Below, piece by piece: positions 1 through 10,724 of a DNA stretch of 64,000 bases. A model generated the notes under the pieces. It did not search any database and was not told where the DNA came from. It was given only the letters and a program-made list of their open reading frames with translations. Numbering within the stretch: the stretch's first letter is position 1; each line of letters begins with the position of its first letter. A program made the translations under genes and the position numbers. This DNA comes from Symbiodinium natans (Eukaryota; Sar; Dinophyceae; Suessiales; Symbiodiniaceae), in assembly GCA_905221605.1 (NCBI GenBank), contig CAJNDS010000979.1, positions 25,001 through 89,000 of the forward strand, read 5' to 3'.

Positions 1-165
1 CCAAACGCCCTCGTGCGCCCTATTTCGCCTGAAGCTCTACCTGCCAAGGTCTGCGACCACAAGCCCTAAACCGTACACCCTCACCCTAAACCCTAAACCC
101 TAAACCCTAAACCCTAAACCCTACACCCTAAACGGCCCTGAGCCCAAAAACCTTTAGCTTCAAAC

Positions 166-235
166 AGGAGGCTCCTCCCCGGTGTACACGTACCGGAGCG
201 GCTCGAAGAGGGTGGGGGTGTTGTTCCAGAACAGC
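166..235 (-). CDS. Candidate internal exon, unknown protein
   Basis: Read on the minus strand, the island has an acceptor-like CTCGGGAG before base 235 and a donor GTTTGA after base 166. Between them 70 nt stay open; the frame includes LFWNNTPTLFEPLRYVYTGE. The composition looks like a folded protein (aromatics, prolines, mixed charge), but no family is recognised. C-rich repeat lies to the left and G-rich repeat to the right. It could be a chance open frame. Confidence 0.35.
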
Positions 236-244
236 CTCCCGAGT

Positions 245-345
245 GTAGGGTTTAGGGTTTAGGGTTTAGGGTTTAGGGTTTAGGGTTTAGGGTTTAGGGC
301 TTAGGGTTTAGGATTTAGGGTTTAGGGTTTAGGGTTTAGGGTTTA
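245..345 (+). repeat. TTTAGGG array
   Basis: About 14 units of the G-rich telomere heptamer, with single-base variants (CTTAGGG, ATTTAGGG). It follows directly after the candidate exon island 166-235. Confidence 0.95.
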
Positions 346-1804
346 GTCCACAGAGACCCACGCGGAGATGGAGTTTCGAAGGGCTATAACTCTAACCCCT
401 AAAAAAACAGGGATACAACCCTAAGCTTTGAATCCCTAAAGCCCTACAACTCCCAAAACCTTCCTATGAAGCCCATACAATAGAAGCTAGCTAGCCCAAA
501 CACTAAAAGCCCCAAGTCTAGAACGACGCTTGAGATCTGCTGACTTTGTCCTTGAAAGCCTCGGCAAAAACTTGCGTTCTAGGTTTCAAAATGTCAAGAA
601 CAGGGCAGACCCCAACCCCAAACACCAAACCCCAAACCCTAAACCCTAAACCCGAAACCATAAACCCCAGACCCCAAACCCTGAACCCCAAACCCCAAAC
701 CCTAAACACAGGATTAGGATCCTTGCATCTGGGCTTAGGACTTTGGGATGTCGGGACAGGGGCATAGGGGTTGGCTGCGGGAAGAGGTCAACCTTGAAGG
801 GTTCAGGGTTTAGGGTTTAGGGTTTAGGGTGAAGGGTTTAGGGTTTTGGGATTTTAGGGTTTAGGGTTTAGGGTTGAGGGTTTCGGGTTTAGGGTTTAGG
901 GTTTAGGGCTTAGGGTTTAGGGTTTAGGGCTTAGGGTTTAGGGTTTGCAAGCAGAAGCCTGGCCACGTGCAGAATGTGCCTTCCTGCCATGGTTCGGGTG
1001 CTCGTCGCTGCTGCTTCCCTTAAACCCTAAACCCGAAACCCGAAGCCCCTGAACCCTGAACCCTGAACCCTGAACCCTGAACCCTAAACCCTAAACCCTA
1101 AACCCTAAACCCTAAACCCCCCCAAACTCGCACTCCCAAACCAACCCTGAGCCCTTGGCTTCGGCGACCTTTACCTGTGGAACGGACCATAGAGATCCCT
1201 TGACAGGGGCCTAGAGTCTCACGAAGACCTTTGAGGGTTCAGGGTTTAGGGTTTAGGGTTTAGGGTTTAGGGTTTAGGGTTTCGGGTTTCGGGTTTCGGG
1301 TAGTCTAGGGCTTAGGGCTCAGGACTTAGGATTCTAAACGTGTTAGGATTCCCTCAACGGCGTGAAGCCTAAGCCCTCGGCCAGCCTCAATGTGAAGGTG
1401 GACCCATCGCGGCCCAGGGAAAGGACCTGAGGGTTTCATATCGGGGCCTTAACCATGAGAATGGGGTTTAGGTTTAGGGTGTTGAGGGTTTATTGTTTAA
1501 ACCCTCAACAAGTCTCTTGCCACTAATAGCCCTGGGTGCTCTTAAGTGCTGCTGAGGCTCTCTCAAAACCCTGAAGGCCAAGAGGAACAGGAGGGGCTGA
1601 AAGATATCTCAAAAGCAGGTGCACAACTCAACAACTCATCACACAACACTCAATCTCCTCACTGTATTCAGTCCTCGATTGTTTGGGGGGGGGGGGGTAA
1701 GCTTATTAAAGCAGGTCCTAAACCCTAAACCCTAAACCCTCAACCCTAAACCCTAAACCTCGGACCCGAAACCCTAAACCCTGAACTCTGAACCCTCACT
1801 TAAG

Positions 1805-1870
1805 CCCAGTTGCGTGGAAGCGCTCCACAGCCTGTTTCGCGCTCTGGGCCGGTCCTGCGCGACATTTGAG
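1805..1870 (+). CDS. Candidate internal exon, unknown protein
   Basis: The + strand shows CACTTAAG as acceptor and GAG|GTTGAGGG as donor. The 66 nt between them are exactly 22 open codons, reading PSCVEALHSLFRALGRSCAT and ending in FE, so the exon is phase 0 at both ends. The peptide looks like an amphipathic helix. A C-rich array lies upstream and a G-rich region downstream. No family is recognised. Confidence 0.4.
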
Positions 1871-2506
1871 GTTGAGGGTCCAGGGGTGAGGGTTTGGGTT
1901 CAAGGCTTAGGGGGTTAGGATTTAGGGTTCAAGGCGATTTGGGTTTCGGGTTTGGGGCGTTTAGGGTTGGGGGTTTAAGGTTCAGGGCTAAGGGGCGACA
2001 TTTGCAAGGCTAAGGAGGTGGCCGGGGGGGGGGGGGGAGGATTCTATGGGGCAATATCTAGATTACTGCGGTCCCTGTTCATGTCGAGGTACCCGACCCA
2101 TAGAGCTTCGCTCTTCAATGGGGAACTGGGTTTTCGAGAACTGCTCCGCAATGAAGATTGGGCCCACAGGATGCGAAGCTTCAGGCTGTAAGGGCTTACG
2201 ATTTAGGCTTGGGTTTTAGGGTTTGGGGTTTAGGATTTAGGGTTTAGGGTTTAGGGTTCAGGGTTCAGGGTTTAGGGGCTGAGGGGGTTTAGGGGCTAAG
2301 GGTTCAGGGTTAAGGTGGGTTTAAAGGCCTTAGGCTTAAGGGCCAGCCCACCCACGGCCCCCTAAACCCTAAACCCTAAACCCTAAACCCTAAACCCTAA
2401 ACCCTAAACCCTAAACCCTAAACCCTAAACCCTAAACCCTAAACCCTAAACCCTAAACCCTAAACCCTAAACCCTAAACCCTAAACCCTAAGTAAGTAAG
2501 CTTAAG
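1871..2506. repeat. Degenerate G-rich then perfect C-rich telomeric repeat
   Basis: Degenerate TTTAGGG-like sequence runs from about 1871 to 2340, broken by a poly-G run near 2022-2038 and a unique piece at 2040-2200. A perfect CCCTAAA array then fills 2360-2491. No gene seen. Confidence 0.9.
2360..2491 (-). repeat. Perfect CCCTAAA array (about 19 units)
   Basis: Uninterrupted CCCTAAA units over about 132 bp. Perfect uniformity suggests recent origin or active homogenisation. The array ends in AGTAAGTAAG just before a candidate exon. Confidence 0.97.
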
Positions 2507-2572
2507 CCCTGCACGCCAGAAGTGCCTCGCTGCAGTATCGAGCACTCATCTGTGGCAGCTGCAGCCACAACA
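2507..2572 (+). CDS. Candidate internal exon, unknown protein
   Basis: CTTAAG serves as acceptor and ACA|GTTAGT as donor. The 66 nt between them give 22 open codons, including TPEVPRCSIEHSSVAAAATT, phase 0 at both ends. The frame runs on to a TGA about 40 nt further, so a terminal exon is also possible. The flanks are a perfect C-rich array (left) and a G-rich array (right). Confidence 0.35.
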
Positions 2573-2622
2573 GTTAGTAGAAGAGCATGGTTCCTAGGAG
2601 GACGACTTTGAAGCTTCAGGGC

Positions 2623-2749
2623 GGTTTAGGGTTTAGGGTTTAGGGTTTAGGGTTTAGGGTTTAGGGTTTAGGGTTTAGGGCTTAGGGCTTAGGGTTTAGG
2701 GTTTAGGGCTTAGGGTTTAGGGTTTAGGGTTTAGGGTTTAGGGTTTAGG
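2623..2749 (+). repeat. TTTAGGG array
   Basis: About 18 units, mostly perfect with a few CTTAGGG variants. Confidence 0.96.
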
Positions 2750-3790
2750 GGTACTAAGAAGGGCCCAATTTTTAATGATCGAATCCAGAAGTCGGACCCT
2801 TGACAATCCTTCAAGCCGAATATCATTCACCCGGTCTTGGATGCTTGGGGAGGTTTGGGGTCTTGGGTTGTTGGTGTTTGCTAGGGGTTTGGGGTCTAGA
2901 GCCCCCCTTCATGGAAGATTTAGGGTTCGTAGGCTCAGCTTCTTAAGGTTTAAGCTTTAGGGTTTAGGGTTTAGGGTGAGGGTTTGGGGTTTGGGTTGAA
3001 GCAGCTTAAGACTACAAAGGTGTTGGGTTCTAAGGGCTTCGGACTGCAATTGGACTAGGGCTTGAAATTGCTTCCTTTTTTTGGGCCTGGGCCTGGAAGG
3101 ACTTACCCTAAACCCGAAACCCTAAACCCTAAATCCTGGTGTGGCCTCCCATTTGGGAGCCTTAGTCAAACTCCTTGTACACCCCACGAACCCCAAAGGG
3201 CCCATACTTCACAACCCTTTTTACAAATATGGTAAGGGACCATATCGAGGGATTAGAAGCTTCCTAAGTCCTCTAAGTAGGTTAACCCCTGAACCCCCTA
3301 AACCCCATACCCTGAAAGGGCAAGCCTTCTGCGCCCCAAGGGCCTTTGAACCCTTAAAAGCCAGGCTCCTGCGATTCTTGAACTCTACCTCCTGCCATAT
3401 CAAGTGTTCTCGTTGCTGGCTAGGGTGAAGGGTTCAGGGTTGAAGGGTTGAAGGGTTGAAGGGTTGAAGGGTTTAGGGTTTAGGGTTTAGGGTGTAGGGT
3501 TTAGAGTTTAGGGTTTTGGGTGTAGGGTTTAGGGTTTAGGGTTTAGGGTTTAGGGTCTAAGGGTTGGTTGGAGTGTTTAGGGTTTAGGAGCGTAGCCGGG
3601 GAACACTCCAGTCCTTTTGAAAACGTCCAAACGGGACCCTACTGTAATTGATACATTTGACAGGACCCTATCGTTGAACAAAAGCAACCCAGAGCCACCC
3701 TAAACCCTGACCCCTAAACCTTAAACCCTGAACCCTGAACCCTAAACTCTAAACCCCAAAACCTAAACCCTGACAAACCCTAATCCCTAC
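2750..3790. repeat. Mixed islands and degenerate telomeric arrays
   Basis: A unique piece lies at 2750-2950, a short G-rich array at 2950-2990, a short C-rich array at 3105-3140 and a 280 bp island at 3141-3423. A GGGTTGAA-type variant array sits at 3424-3470, G-rich repeat at 3470-3560 and C-rich repeat at 3700-3784. A 95-codon open frame crosses the island at 3141-3428, but it is proline-rich and runs through repeat-derived sequence, so I do not call it a gene. Confidence 0.8.
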
Positions 3791-3864
3791 CATCTCCAGC
3801 CGGGGCTCAGTATCATGCCAGTCCTCGCCAGCGGCCCGGAACATGGGCGCTTGACGAGGCACGG
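3791..3864 (-). CDS. Candidate internal exon, unknown protein
   Basis: On the minus strand a pyrimidine-rich acceptor (CTTCTCTTGGACATCTTGCAG) precedes 74 open nt, which end at the donor ATG|GTAGGG. The frame contains RAAGEDWHDTEPRLEM. The acceptor is one of the most canonical in the window. The flanks are C-rich repeat on the left and G-rich repeat on the right. No family is recognised. Confidence 0.42.
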
Positions 3865-4091
3865 CTGCAAGATGTCCAAGAGAAGGTTTAGAATGGGGTA
3901 TGGGGTTAGGTTTACTGTTTAGTGTTTAGGGTTTGGGAATTATGGGGTTAGGTTTAGTGCTTAGGGTTTAGGGTTTGGAAATTATGGGGTTTAGGGTTTG
4001 GGAATTATGGGGTTTAGGGTTCCAGATGTGCGGCAGCCAAGCGTACCTTTACGCAGCCAAAGGAAGGCCCAGGCCCCTCTTCCCCCGACCC

Positions 4092-4329
4092 TCAGGGTTT
4101 AGCGTTTAGGGCTTAGGGTTTAGGGTTTAGGGTTTAGGGTTTAGGGTTTAGGGTTTAGGGTTTAGGGTTTAGGATTTAGGGTTTAGGGTTTAGGGTTTAG
4201 GGTTTAGGGTTTAGGGTTTAGGGGTTAGGGGTTAGGGGTCAGGGGTTAGGGGTTAGGGGTTAGGGGTTAGGGGTTAGGGGTTAGGGTTAGGGTTTAGGAT
4301 TCAGGGTTTAGGGTTTAGGGATTAGGGTT
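4092..4329 (+). repeat. TTTAGGG array with internal GGGGTTA block
   Basis: A long G-rich array. Bases 4220-4284 are a run of about nine GGGGTTA units with one GGGGTCA, flanked on both sides by standard TTTAGGG units. Confidence 0.96.
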
Positions 4330-4337
4330 AAAGCTCG

Positions 4338-4433
4338 GCATGTTCCCCCTTATACTAACCGTACTTAATAGGGAGTATGGTACCCCTGATTTAAATCCCG
4401 ATTAAGGACAGTTAGTATAAGGGGGGACATCCC
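4338..4433. mobile_element. Palindromic family 1 element (MITE-like)
   Basis: About 96 bp with terminal inverted repeats: the left end reads GCATGTTCCCCCTTATACTA and the right end mirrors it as TAGTATAAGGGGGGACATCC. The centre has two near-mirrored halves around GGTACC. There is no coding capacity. Relatives lie at 7181, 23415, 26280, 37584, 37687, 42680 and 44501. It sits between a G-rich and a C-rich array. Confidence 0.8.
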
Positions 4434-4476
4434 AACTTAACGCCGAAACCCGAATCCCGAAGCATGGAACCAAGCA

Positions 4477-4586
4477 CCCTAAACCCTAAACCCTAAACCC
4501 TAAACCCTAAACCCTAAACCCTAAACCCTAAACCCTAAACCCTAAACCCTAAACCCTAAACCCTGAACCCTGAACCCTGAACCCTA
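4477..4586 (-). repeat. CCCTAAA array
   Basis: About 16 units, perfect except for three CCCTGAA units at the right end. Confidence 0.96.
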
Positions 4587-4612
4587 AGGGTTTCTAGCGA
4601 TCTCAACAAAAC

Positions 4613-4694
4613 CCTCAGGCGAAGAACAGGGCGGGCGCTGCTTCAGCTCGTCCAGGCACTGGCAGATCAGGTGCCAGTCACCAAAGCTCCATGC
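4613..4694 (-). CDS. Candidate internal exon, unknown protein
   Basis: On the minus strand an acceptor CGGCCATAG precedes 82 open nt, which end at GAGG|GTTTTG. The frame includes WSFGDWHLICQCLDELKQR, with helix-like spacing of hydrophobic residues. C-rich repeat lies on the left, TTTCAGGG-type repeat on the right. No family is recognised. Confidence 0.38.
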
Positions 4695-6103
4695 CTATGG
4701 CCGCTTGAGGTTTCAGGGTTTCAGGGTTTAGGGTTTCAGGGTTTCAGGGTTTATAGGATTTAGGGTTTCAGGGTTGAGGCTTTGAGGGTATTTGAGTGTT
4801 TTGGAAGGTTCTTGTGGGTTCTTGAGATTTTTGAGTTTTGAGGGTTTTCACTTCAAGGTTTTGGGGGCTTGTGGGTTTGGGGTGTTGGGGTTTTGGGGTG
4901 TTGGGGTTTTGGGTTTGGGGTTTTGGGTTCAGGGTTTACAGGTTTGTGGCTGCGAATTCAGACTATAGGTTTGAGGGTTTCGGGCATGACGTTGGGGTTA
5001 ACGTACATGTCCCAACTCACGCGTCAGACCCTAAACCTAAAAAAAAAAACACCGAACCCTAAATCCCAAGACCGTGACCGTATCAGTGATGTATACATAT
5101 TCCTACATGTCCGGGATTGAGGCTAAACCCTAAACCCTAAAACCCTGTGTGAGGTTTAGGGTTCAGTGGTTCTTCAAGCTACGGGCTCCCTTGTCGTCTG
5201 GGGATGAGGCCTCCAGACCCACTGACGAGTCCATGTTCATCTTGCTCCTGTCAGACACTTACGGGAGCCTAGGGCTTGGGCTTCAGGGTTGAGGGTTTTG
5301 CGTATATATATATATATAGATAGATAGATATAGATATAGATACAGATAAATATGTGTATATATATAGTTGTATATGTATGTCCCTGAACTCTGAACACTA
5401 TCTATCTATCTATATATATATATAGCACTTATATGGCTTGCAATATTCATTCCAAGAAGGCCCAGGACCTGTTCGCTTACACTCGACTAGAGGCTTCTTA
5501 AGATAGCGTCCCCCTTCATGAAAACCCGAAAACCCGAAAACCCGAAACCCCTAAACCATTCAAGCCATTAAAGCCCTTCAACCCTTAAACCCTCAAAGCC
5601 TAAACCGAACACCGAAACCCCTCACCACCCATAAGCCCTGCAAACCCTAAACCCCAAACCCCAAACCCTAAACCAAGAACCCTAAATCCTAACCCTAAAC
5701 CCCGCCGGAGTCCTCCCAAAGCCGGGGAAGTCGAGCATAACCTGCGGGGAGGGGGGGGGGGGGGGGAGGAGAAGTTCGATATGGGGGTTTGCGAAAATAG
5801 GGGACCCCTAACTAGGCCCCCAAATAATAGAATTCCCTTAGAATGAGGACCCCAAGAAGGTACCCCGAATTTCGGAAACCCCCCACGTTTTCTTCCAGAA
5901 GTCTTAAGGGCGGGAGCTTCATGGGGGTAGGCACCGAGGGAACCCCCAAACTCTAAAACATCTGAACCCTGGACCCCGCAATCCTTAAACCCCTAAAGCC
6001 CTCAACCCTAAGCCCTAAACCCCTCAACCCTAAGCCCTAAACCCTAAACCCCGAACCCTGAACCCTAAACCGCCCTTCAACACTGGGCTCCCCGGCCACC
6101 GAG
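4695..6103. repeat. Degenerate repeat, AT palindrome and C-rich arrays
   Basis: TTTCAGGG-type variants run from 4709 to 4765 and GGGGTTTT-like sequence to about 4930. A short island spans 4950-5020. An island at 5165-5280 has an open frame with SMFILLLSDTYGSLGLG on the + strand (weak). An AT-rich palindrome occupies 5302-5424, and C-rich degenerate repeat 5520-5700. An island at 5705-5900 contains an 18 bp poly-G run. No firm gene. Confidence 0.75.
5302..5424. repeat. AT/GATA microsatellite palindrome
   Basis: The left arm is (TA)n followed by GATA repeats. The right arm is TATC repeats followed by (TA)n. Together they make an inverted repeat about 120 bp long with a 60 bp loop. It stands out in a GC-rich, repeat-dominated region. 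Confidence 0.85.
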
Positions 6104-6145
6104 AAGCCTTTTTGGAACAACGGCCGGCCTAGCTTCAGCCACCTG
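6104..6145 (+). CDS. Candidate micro-exon, unknown protein
   Basis: CACCGAG serves as acceptor and CTG|GTTCAG as donor. They bound 42 nt, 14 open codons reading KPFWNNGRPSFSHL, phase 0 at both ends. The same frame is open upstream (GSPATE). It is too short to identify. Confidence 0.25.
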
Positions 6146-6924
6146 GTTCAGGGTTTAGGGGTTGATGGTTTAGGTGTAAAGGGTTCAGGGTTGGGGTTTA
6201 GGCTTTGCGGGCAAAAGGGTTTCGGGTCTAAGGGTTTAGGGTTTAAAGTTTAGGAGTTTAGGTTTAGGGTTTAGCCCTAACTTCAGCCTTCAGCCACCTG
6301 GTTTTAGAGCTTCGGGCTTTAGGGCGTTTAGGGTTTAGAGTTTAGGTTTAGGATTTAGGATTTAGGGTCTTGTTTTCGAGTTTCGGGCTTTAGGGCTTTA
6401 GGGCGTTAGGGCTTTAGGGGTTTAGAAATTTAAAATTTTAAAAATTTTGAGGTTTAGGGGTTTAGGGCCTTTAAGGATTTGGGGATCTGGGGCTTGGGCT
6501 TCAGTGGCTGACAGGGTTTAGGGGCTTGAGGGTTTCGGGTTTCGGGTTTAGGGTTTAGGGTTCATCATTCGGTTCAACTGAGCAGTCTTCTAACATTCTC
6601 GTCCTGCCGGGGTGCCTGAAGAATGAGGCTCCTTATTGTTATGCGAACCCTTCAAAACGGCGTCACACAATGACAACAAAAACAACTTGCGCAGCTATTG
6701 CGGTTAGGGTTTGGGGCTTCAGGCTGAGGGTTTAGCGTCTAGACCCTAAACCCAAAGCCCAAAACCCTAAACCCTAAACCCTAAACCCTACACCCAGAGG
6801 GTTTGCGGCCTTGGGCCTTGGTGGTTGAGCGTTCTGGGCCTAGGTCATTTACACAAAGGGCCTCCTTTCTGTACTCACAACGATGGGGGGCCTTAATGGT
6901 TTCAATAGGGTTTTTGGGGTTTAA

Positions 6925-6980
6925 ATTATGGTAGAAATATAGAGGCCGTACCGGAATACTGCTGGTAATTATTCCGACCC
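6925..6980 (+). repeat. Dispersed repeat family 6, copy A
   Basis: This about 56 bp segment matches the reverse complement of 56138-56194 with scattered mismatches. Shared blocks are the ends GGTCGGAAT and AGTATTCCG and the intervening AATTA/TACTG motifs. It is non-coding and may be one arm of an older mobile element. Confidence 0.6.
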
Positions 6981-7180
6981 CAAAAGCACCGCTGTTGGAT
7001 TCAGGTTCAGGGTCTTCTCGCCGAAGTCTGAAGCTAAACCCTAAACCCTAAACCCTAAACCCTAAACCCTAAACCCTAAACCCTACACCCTAAACCCTAA
7101 ACCCTAAACCCTAAACCCTAAAGGGCTTGCAAACGCGTCATGCAACTATCCAGGGAAGCTTTTCTAAACCTGAAGTTGGG

Positions 7181-7282
7181 TTGGGATCTTCCCCCCTATC
7201 CTAACAGTCCTTCTTAGGGATTATCGTACCCCCCTTACGATAATCCCTAAGGACTGTTAGTATAAGGAGAGGAACATCCCAA
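7181..7282. mobile_element. Palindromic family 1 element
   Basis: A 102 bp element starting TTGGGATCTTCCCCCC and ending GGAACATCCCAA. The two arms mirror each other almost throughout, with GGACTGTTAG matching CTAACAGTCC, around a central TACCCCCCTTA. Confidence 0.85.
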
Positions 7283-8187
7283 CCCCTAAGGCCAAAATTT
7301 TTAACACTAAGCCCTGGGACCCTTGAGGCTCTCTATCCTGGAGTGCGGTTTAGGGTTTAGGGTTTAGGGTGTAGGGTTTAGGGTTTAGGGTTTAGGGTTC
7401 AGGGTTCAGGGTTTAGGGTTTAGGGTTTATAGAAATTGTATAGGGCCCAACACCAGAAGTTTGAAACACTCAAGTCCACAAAACTAAACCCAAAACCCTA
7501 AACCCTAAACCCCAAACCCTAAACCCTGGGCTCTAAAAACACATTCTTCACCATTCTCTCCAGGGCCCAAACGTCCACGAAGTAGTCAGGGGCGACTCCA
7601 TACCTTGAGCTTTTGAGCGGTTCCCTAAGCCCTCAACCCTCAACCCTCAACCCTCAACCCTAAACCCTCATCCTCAACCCTCAAACAAAAACCTTCCTTT
7701 TGGGGCTCCTATTGTGAGGCGGAGCCGTTTTTAGGGCGCCTAAAGCAGGAACCATAATTTCGAGAACCGCCCATATGTTGAGAAAGGCACCGCCACATAC
7801 CCCTAAGGACACAAACTTCGCTTGGCTTACAAAACTGCGCGTTAAATTCAGAGTGCCTGGGGAACAAACCATTTCTTGTGTTGAAGGGCTGTGTGTGGCT
7901 TGAGGATTGCCCGTACTTCCCTCTCAATGAGCACGCATGCCCTCACTCCCCAAAGGATCTTGCGTGTTCTTTTTTTTCCCTCTCTCTCTCTCTCTCTCTC
8001 CCTCCCCCCTGAACCCTAAACCCGAAACCCTAAACCCTAAACCCTACTATTACCCTAAACCCTAAACCCTCTCCCCTCGCCCCCTCTGGCCCGTCAGGTG
8101 GGAGAAGCACAGAAGGGCACGAGGCGCGAGCAAGGAAGGACAGCTGCAGAAAGAACTCGGTTCTTCAGTGTATCAACCCGTACAACA

Positions 8188-8409
8188 TATGGGTATTTTC
8201 CAAATTAGTGTCCCTTTTGGCCACCCAGTAGTATATAAGGCGGCACCCTTTAAGAAAAGGGATCCCAAAAAGGGATCCTAATTCAGAGAACTACCCAGAT
8301 GGGTAGTTTCCTAAAATCGGGTCCCTGTTTGGGTACCCATTATAAGGCGGCACCCTTTAAAAAGGGACTCCAAAAAGGGACCCCAGATTTAGAGAGGACT
8401 ACCCAGATA
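8188..8409. repeat. Tandem pair of about 111 bp palindrome-rich units
   Basis: Unit 1 (8188-8298) and unit 2 (8299-8409) share GGCGGCACCCTTTAA, the AAAAAGGGA core and the ends TGGGTA...ACTACCCAGAT. Each unit has partial inverted repeats. A right-hand fragment recurs near 51990-52036. Confidence 0.75.
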
Positions 8410-8477
8410 GTAGCAACTATTTCTGAGGCCCCGGCCGTGCAAGAGCATGGCAAAGGGGCCGCGCCTTTCCAGGGAGA

Positions 8478-8582
8478 CCCAAACCCTAAACCCTAAACCC
8501 TATATCCCAAACCCTAAACCCTAAACCCTAAACCCTAAACCCTAAACCCTAAACCCTAAACCCTAAACCCTAAACCCCAAAC
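8478..8582 (-). repeat. CCCTAAA array
   Basis: About 14 units, interrupted once by TATATCCC. Confidence 0.95.
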
Positions 8583-9479
8583 CGGTTTGAGCTGGCCCTA
8601 AGGGTCCATTATATGGACCATGCTCTCAACCCTAAACCCTAAACCCTCAACCCCAAACCCTAAATCCTAAACCCTAAACCCTAAACGAAGACAAGCTCGA
8701 GAGACTGACTCGCAGATGCAGTGTTCGAGTAACTGGAGAGCTTGGGGTGTACGGAGGGAGTGGGGTATGCCTGAACCCTAAACCCTAAAACCTTTTTCCT
8801 TTCCCCTAAACCCTAAACCTTAAACCCTGGGGGTGGCTTATCCTTCAGGTTTAGGTTGCCCCCTCCCCTCCTAGCAGCCGCTACATCAAGAAGTGAACAC
8901 AGTTTCTGGTAAGTCAGTAGGAGCTCCTCGGCTTCTGGGTCTGGGGTTTAGGGTTTAGGGCAAAGTTTGGGGTTTAGGGTTTGGGGTTTGCGGTTTGCGG
9001 TTTGGGGCTTGGGATTTGGGGGGTTTGGGGTTTGGGGTTAGGGTTTAGGGGTGGAGCATGTGAGGCAACCCGACTAAAACTGTCCTGAAGTTGTGTGTTG
9101 TCATAAAACCAACAGCCTCAAAATCCTCAGGCTCTTGTGCCGCCCCCCACGTCGATGTCCCAAGGACACCATAGCGAAACCCCCTAACCTAAACGTCCTT
9201 GCGCGCCCGCAAGCCTAAATACCTCTGTGCCCCCCGCCCCCTAAACCCTAAACCCTAGACCCAAAATACTCAACCATAAACCCTACACCTAAACCCCAAA
9301 CCCTCAACCCTAAACCCACTTCAACAAGGGAACCCCACCCCTAAACCCTCAACCCTAAACCGCCTGGTCTTGATGTTCTTCGCATGCGGCTGCCACAGGC
9401 ATCTAACCTTCGCTGCAGGGGAACAGGCCTCCCGTCAACCCGAATCAATTTGCGGGCCCATGTATAGTACCTATATACT

Positions 9480-9657
9480 CGAAAGTTCATGGGTACAGTA
9501 TGAAACCCCAAATAGAAGTCGACTTGGATGACTTAGGGGGCTTATTATTATAATGAGTACAGGTATAACTGGGTTTTATAAGTACCAACCCTAAACCCTA
9601 ACCCTAAATCCCAAACCCTATGCTTGGGGTTGTAAGTACCCTGAACCTCCAAGTACT
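9480..9657. mobile_element. Palindromic family 2 element, diverged, telomere-split
   Basis: The right end reads AAGTACCCTGAACCTCCAAG, the family 2 terminus. The left end (GAAAGTTCATGGGTACAGTA) is its diverged mirror. CCCTAAACCCTAACCCTAAA lies inside at about 9588-9618. No coding capacity. Confidence 0.6.
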
Positions 9658-9909
9658 TCATATTCGTGCCCTAAAACTGCGACATCGAGGCCCTTTCTTT
9701 ACTCTACAGGTACACTGGGCCCTCAGACCCCTTGGGGACCATCACGATGCCTCAAGCACGGTGTGCGATGTCGGGTTCAGGGTCCAGGGTTAGGCTTCAG
9801 CGTTCAGATGTTAAGGGCCTTATTCTGAGGTTTCAGATCACCAAAAACACCATCCTCGGCCCCAAAATCCACGTAATCCTCAGGGGATTCGGACCCACTG
9901 AGGTTCTGC

Positions 9910-10008
9910 GTTTCCCTACTACCGCCCTCTATACTACCCTCCTGTCCCCCTAACCCTAAACCCTAAACCCCTAAACAGCCCCTATAGAGGGGGGTAGTAG
10001 GAGGGAAC
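9910..10008. mobile_element. Inverted repeat with telomeric centre
   Basis: The left arm GTTTCCCTACTACCGCCCTC and the right arm GAGGGGGGTAGTAGGAGGGA are near-perfect mirrors. The centre (about 9950-9977) is CCCTAAA repeat. It has the same layout as the telomere-split family 2 and family 3 copies. Confidence 0.75.
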
Positions 10009-10724
10009 CCATGATCAGTCAGAAGTGATCCCCGCAAGAAGAGGCCAAGCGCATGGCGTTGATTTGGAACGTATCCTTGATGCTAAAGCAAACTGTCTCG
10101 TCCACGAGCTCCTAGGGCTTGTGGAGATAGACTCTAGGCTTAGGGCTTCGGGTTTAGGGATTTAGGGATTCAGGGATTTAGGGATTTAGGGATTTAGGAA
10201 TTTCGGGATTTAGTGCTTTCGGGTTTTAGGGATTTAGGGATTGCAGATTAAGGTTAGGGGTTGCCTTCAGAAGGAGCTTAAGCTCAGGGTCTAGTGTTAG
10301 GGGTTAGGTTTTTGGGGGGTTAGTTTAGGGTTTAGGGTTTAGGGCTGCTTTCCAAAAGGGCTTAAGCTGAGGGCTGACGTAGGGCGTTGGGGTTCGGACT
10401 TCGGGCTTGTGAACAATCAGGTTTGGGGTATCAGAAAGGGCTTCAAGTTAAACCTTGTACGTTCTGAGCTCTGTGATAGCTCTGTTTTTGGCAAAGAACA
10501 CTCAGCAGAAGCAAGCGAAGAGCTTGGCAAAGAGCCCTCAGACCCCAAACTTCCCACCAAACCCCCCGAAAACCCGGGCCCAGAAACCTTGACCCTAAAC
10601 TCTGCACCTCAATCCCATGAACCCTTCAACCCTGAACCATAAACACTAAACTCTAAACCCTAAACCCTCAACCCTCATCCCAAAACCCTAAACCCTAAAC
10701 CCTTAGACCCTAAACCTGGGCCAG

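Larger units (their letters stand above)
1..1804. repeat. Telomere-repeat mosaic, left end
   Basis: This stretch alternates C-rich arrays (about 84-132, 611-708, 1017-1119, 1718-1798) with G-rich arrays (245-345, 799-946, 1233-1300). The islands between them are 70-250 bp. The island at 166-235 is exon-like and is listed separately. A 15 bp poly-G run lies near 1684. I see no other gene that I can support here. Confidence 0.9.
6146..8187. repeat. Degenerate telomeric repeat with dispersed elements
   Basis: Degenerate G-rich repeat covers 6146-6560 and a short C-rich array covers 6745-6795. A dispersed repeat lies at 6925-6980. C-rich array fills 7034-7121 and a family 1 element 7181-7282. 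G-rich array covers 7347-7430, C-rich sequence 7485-7690. The island 7690-7980 has only weak open frames. A CT microsatellite sits at 7977-8000. No gene supported. Confidence 0.75.
8583..10724. repeat. Mixed arrays and islands
   Basis: C-rich arrays alternate with GGGGTTT-type G-rich repeat (8940-9050). The island 9360-9450 has an open + frame containing RLVLMFFACGCHRHLTFAAG (weak). A diverged family 2 element lies at 9480-9657, a telomere-split palindrome at 9910-10008, GATTTAGG-type repeat at 10140-10245. A proline-rich open frame at 10409-10642 runs into CCTAAAC sequence and is not convincing. Confidence 0.7.

Noticed and set aside
1-345. True chromosome end
   Set aside because: The C-rich array at 84-132 is short and is followed by mixed-orientation arrays like those throughout the window. 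Nothing marks this edge as terminal.
4838-5120. Two overlapping + frames rich in Gly, Trp and Phe
   Set aside because: Translated GGGGTTTT-type repeat.
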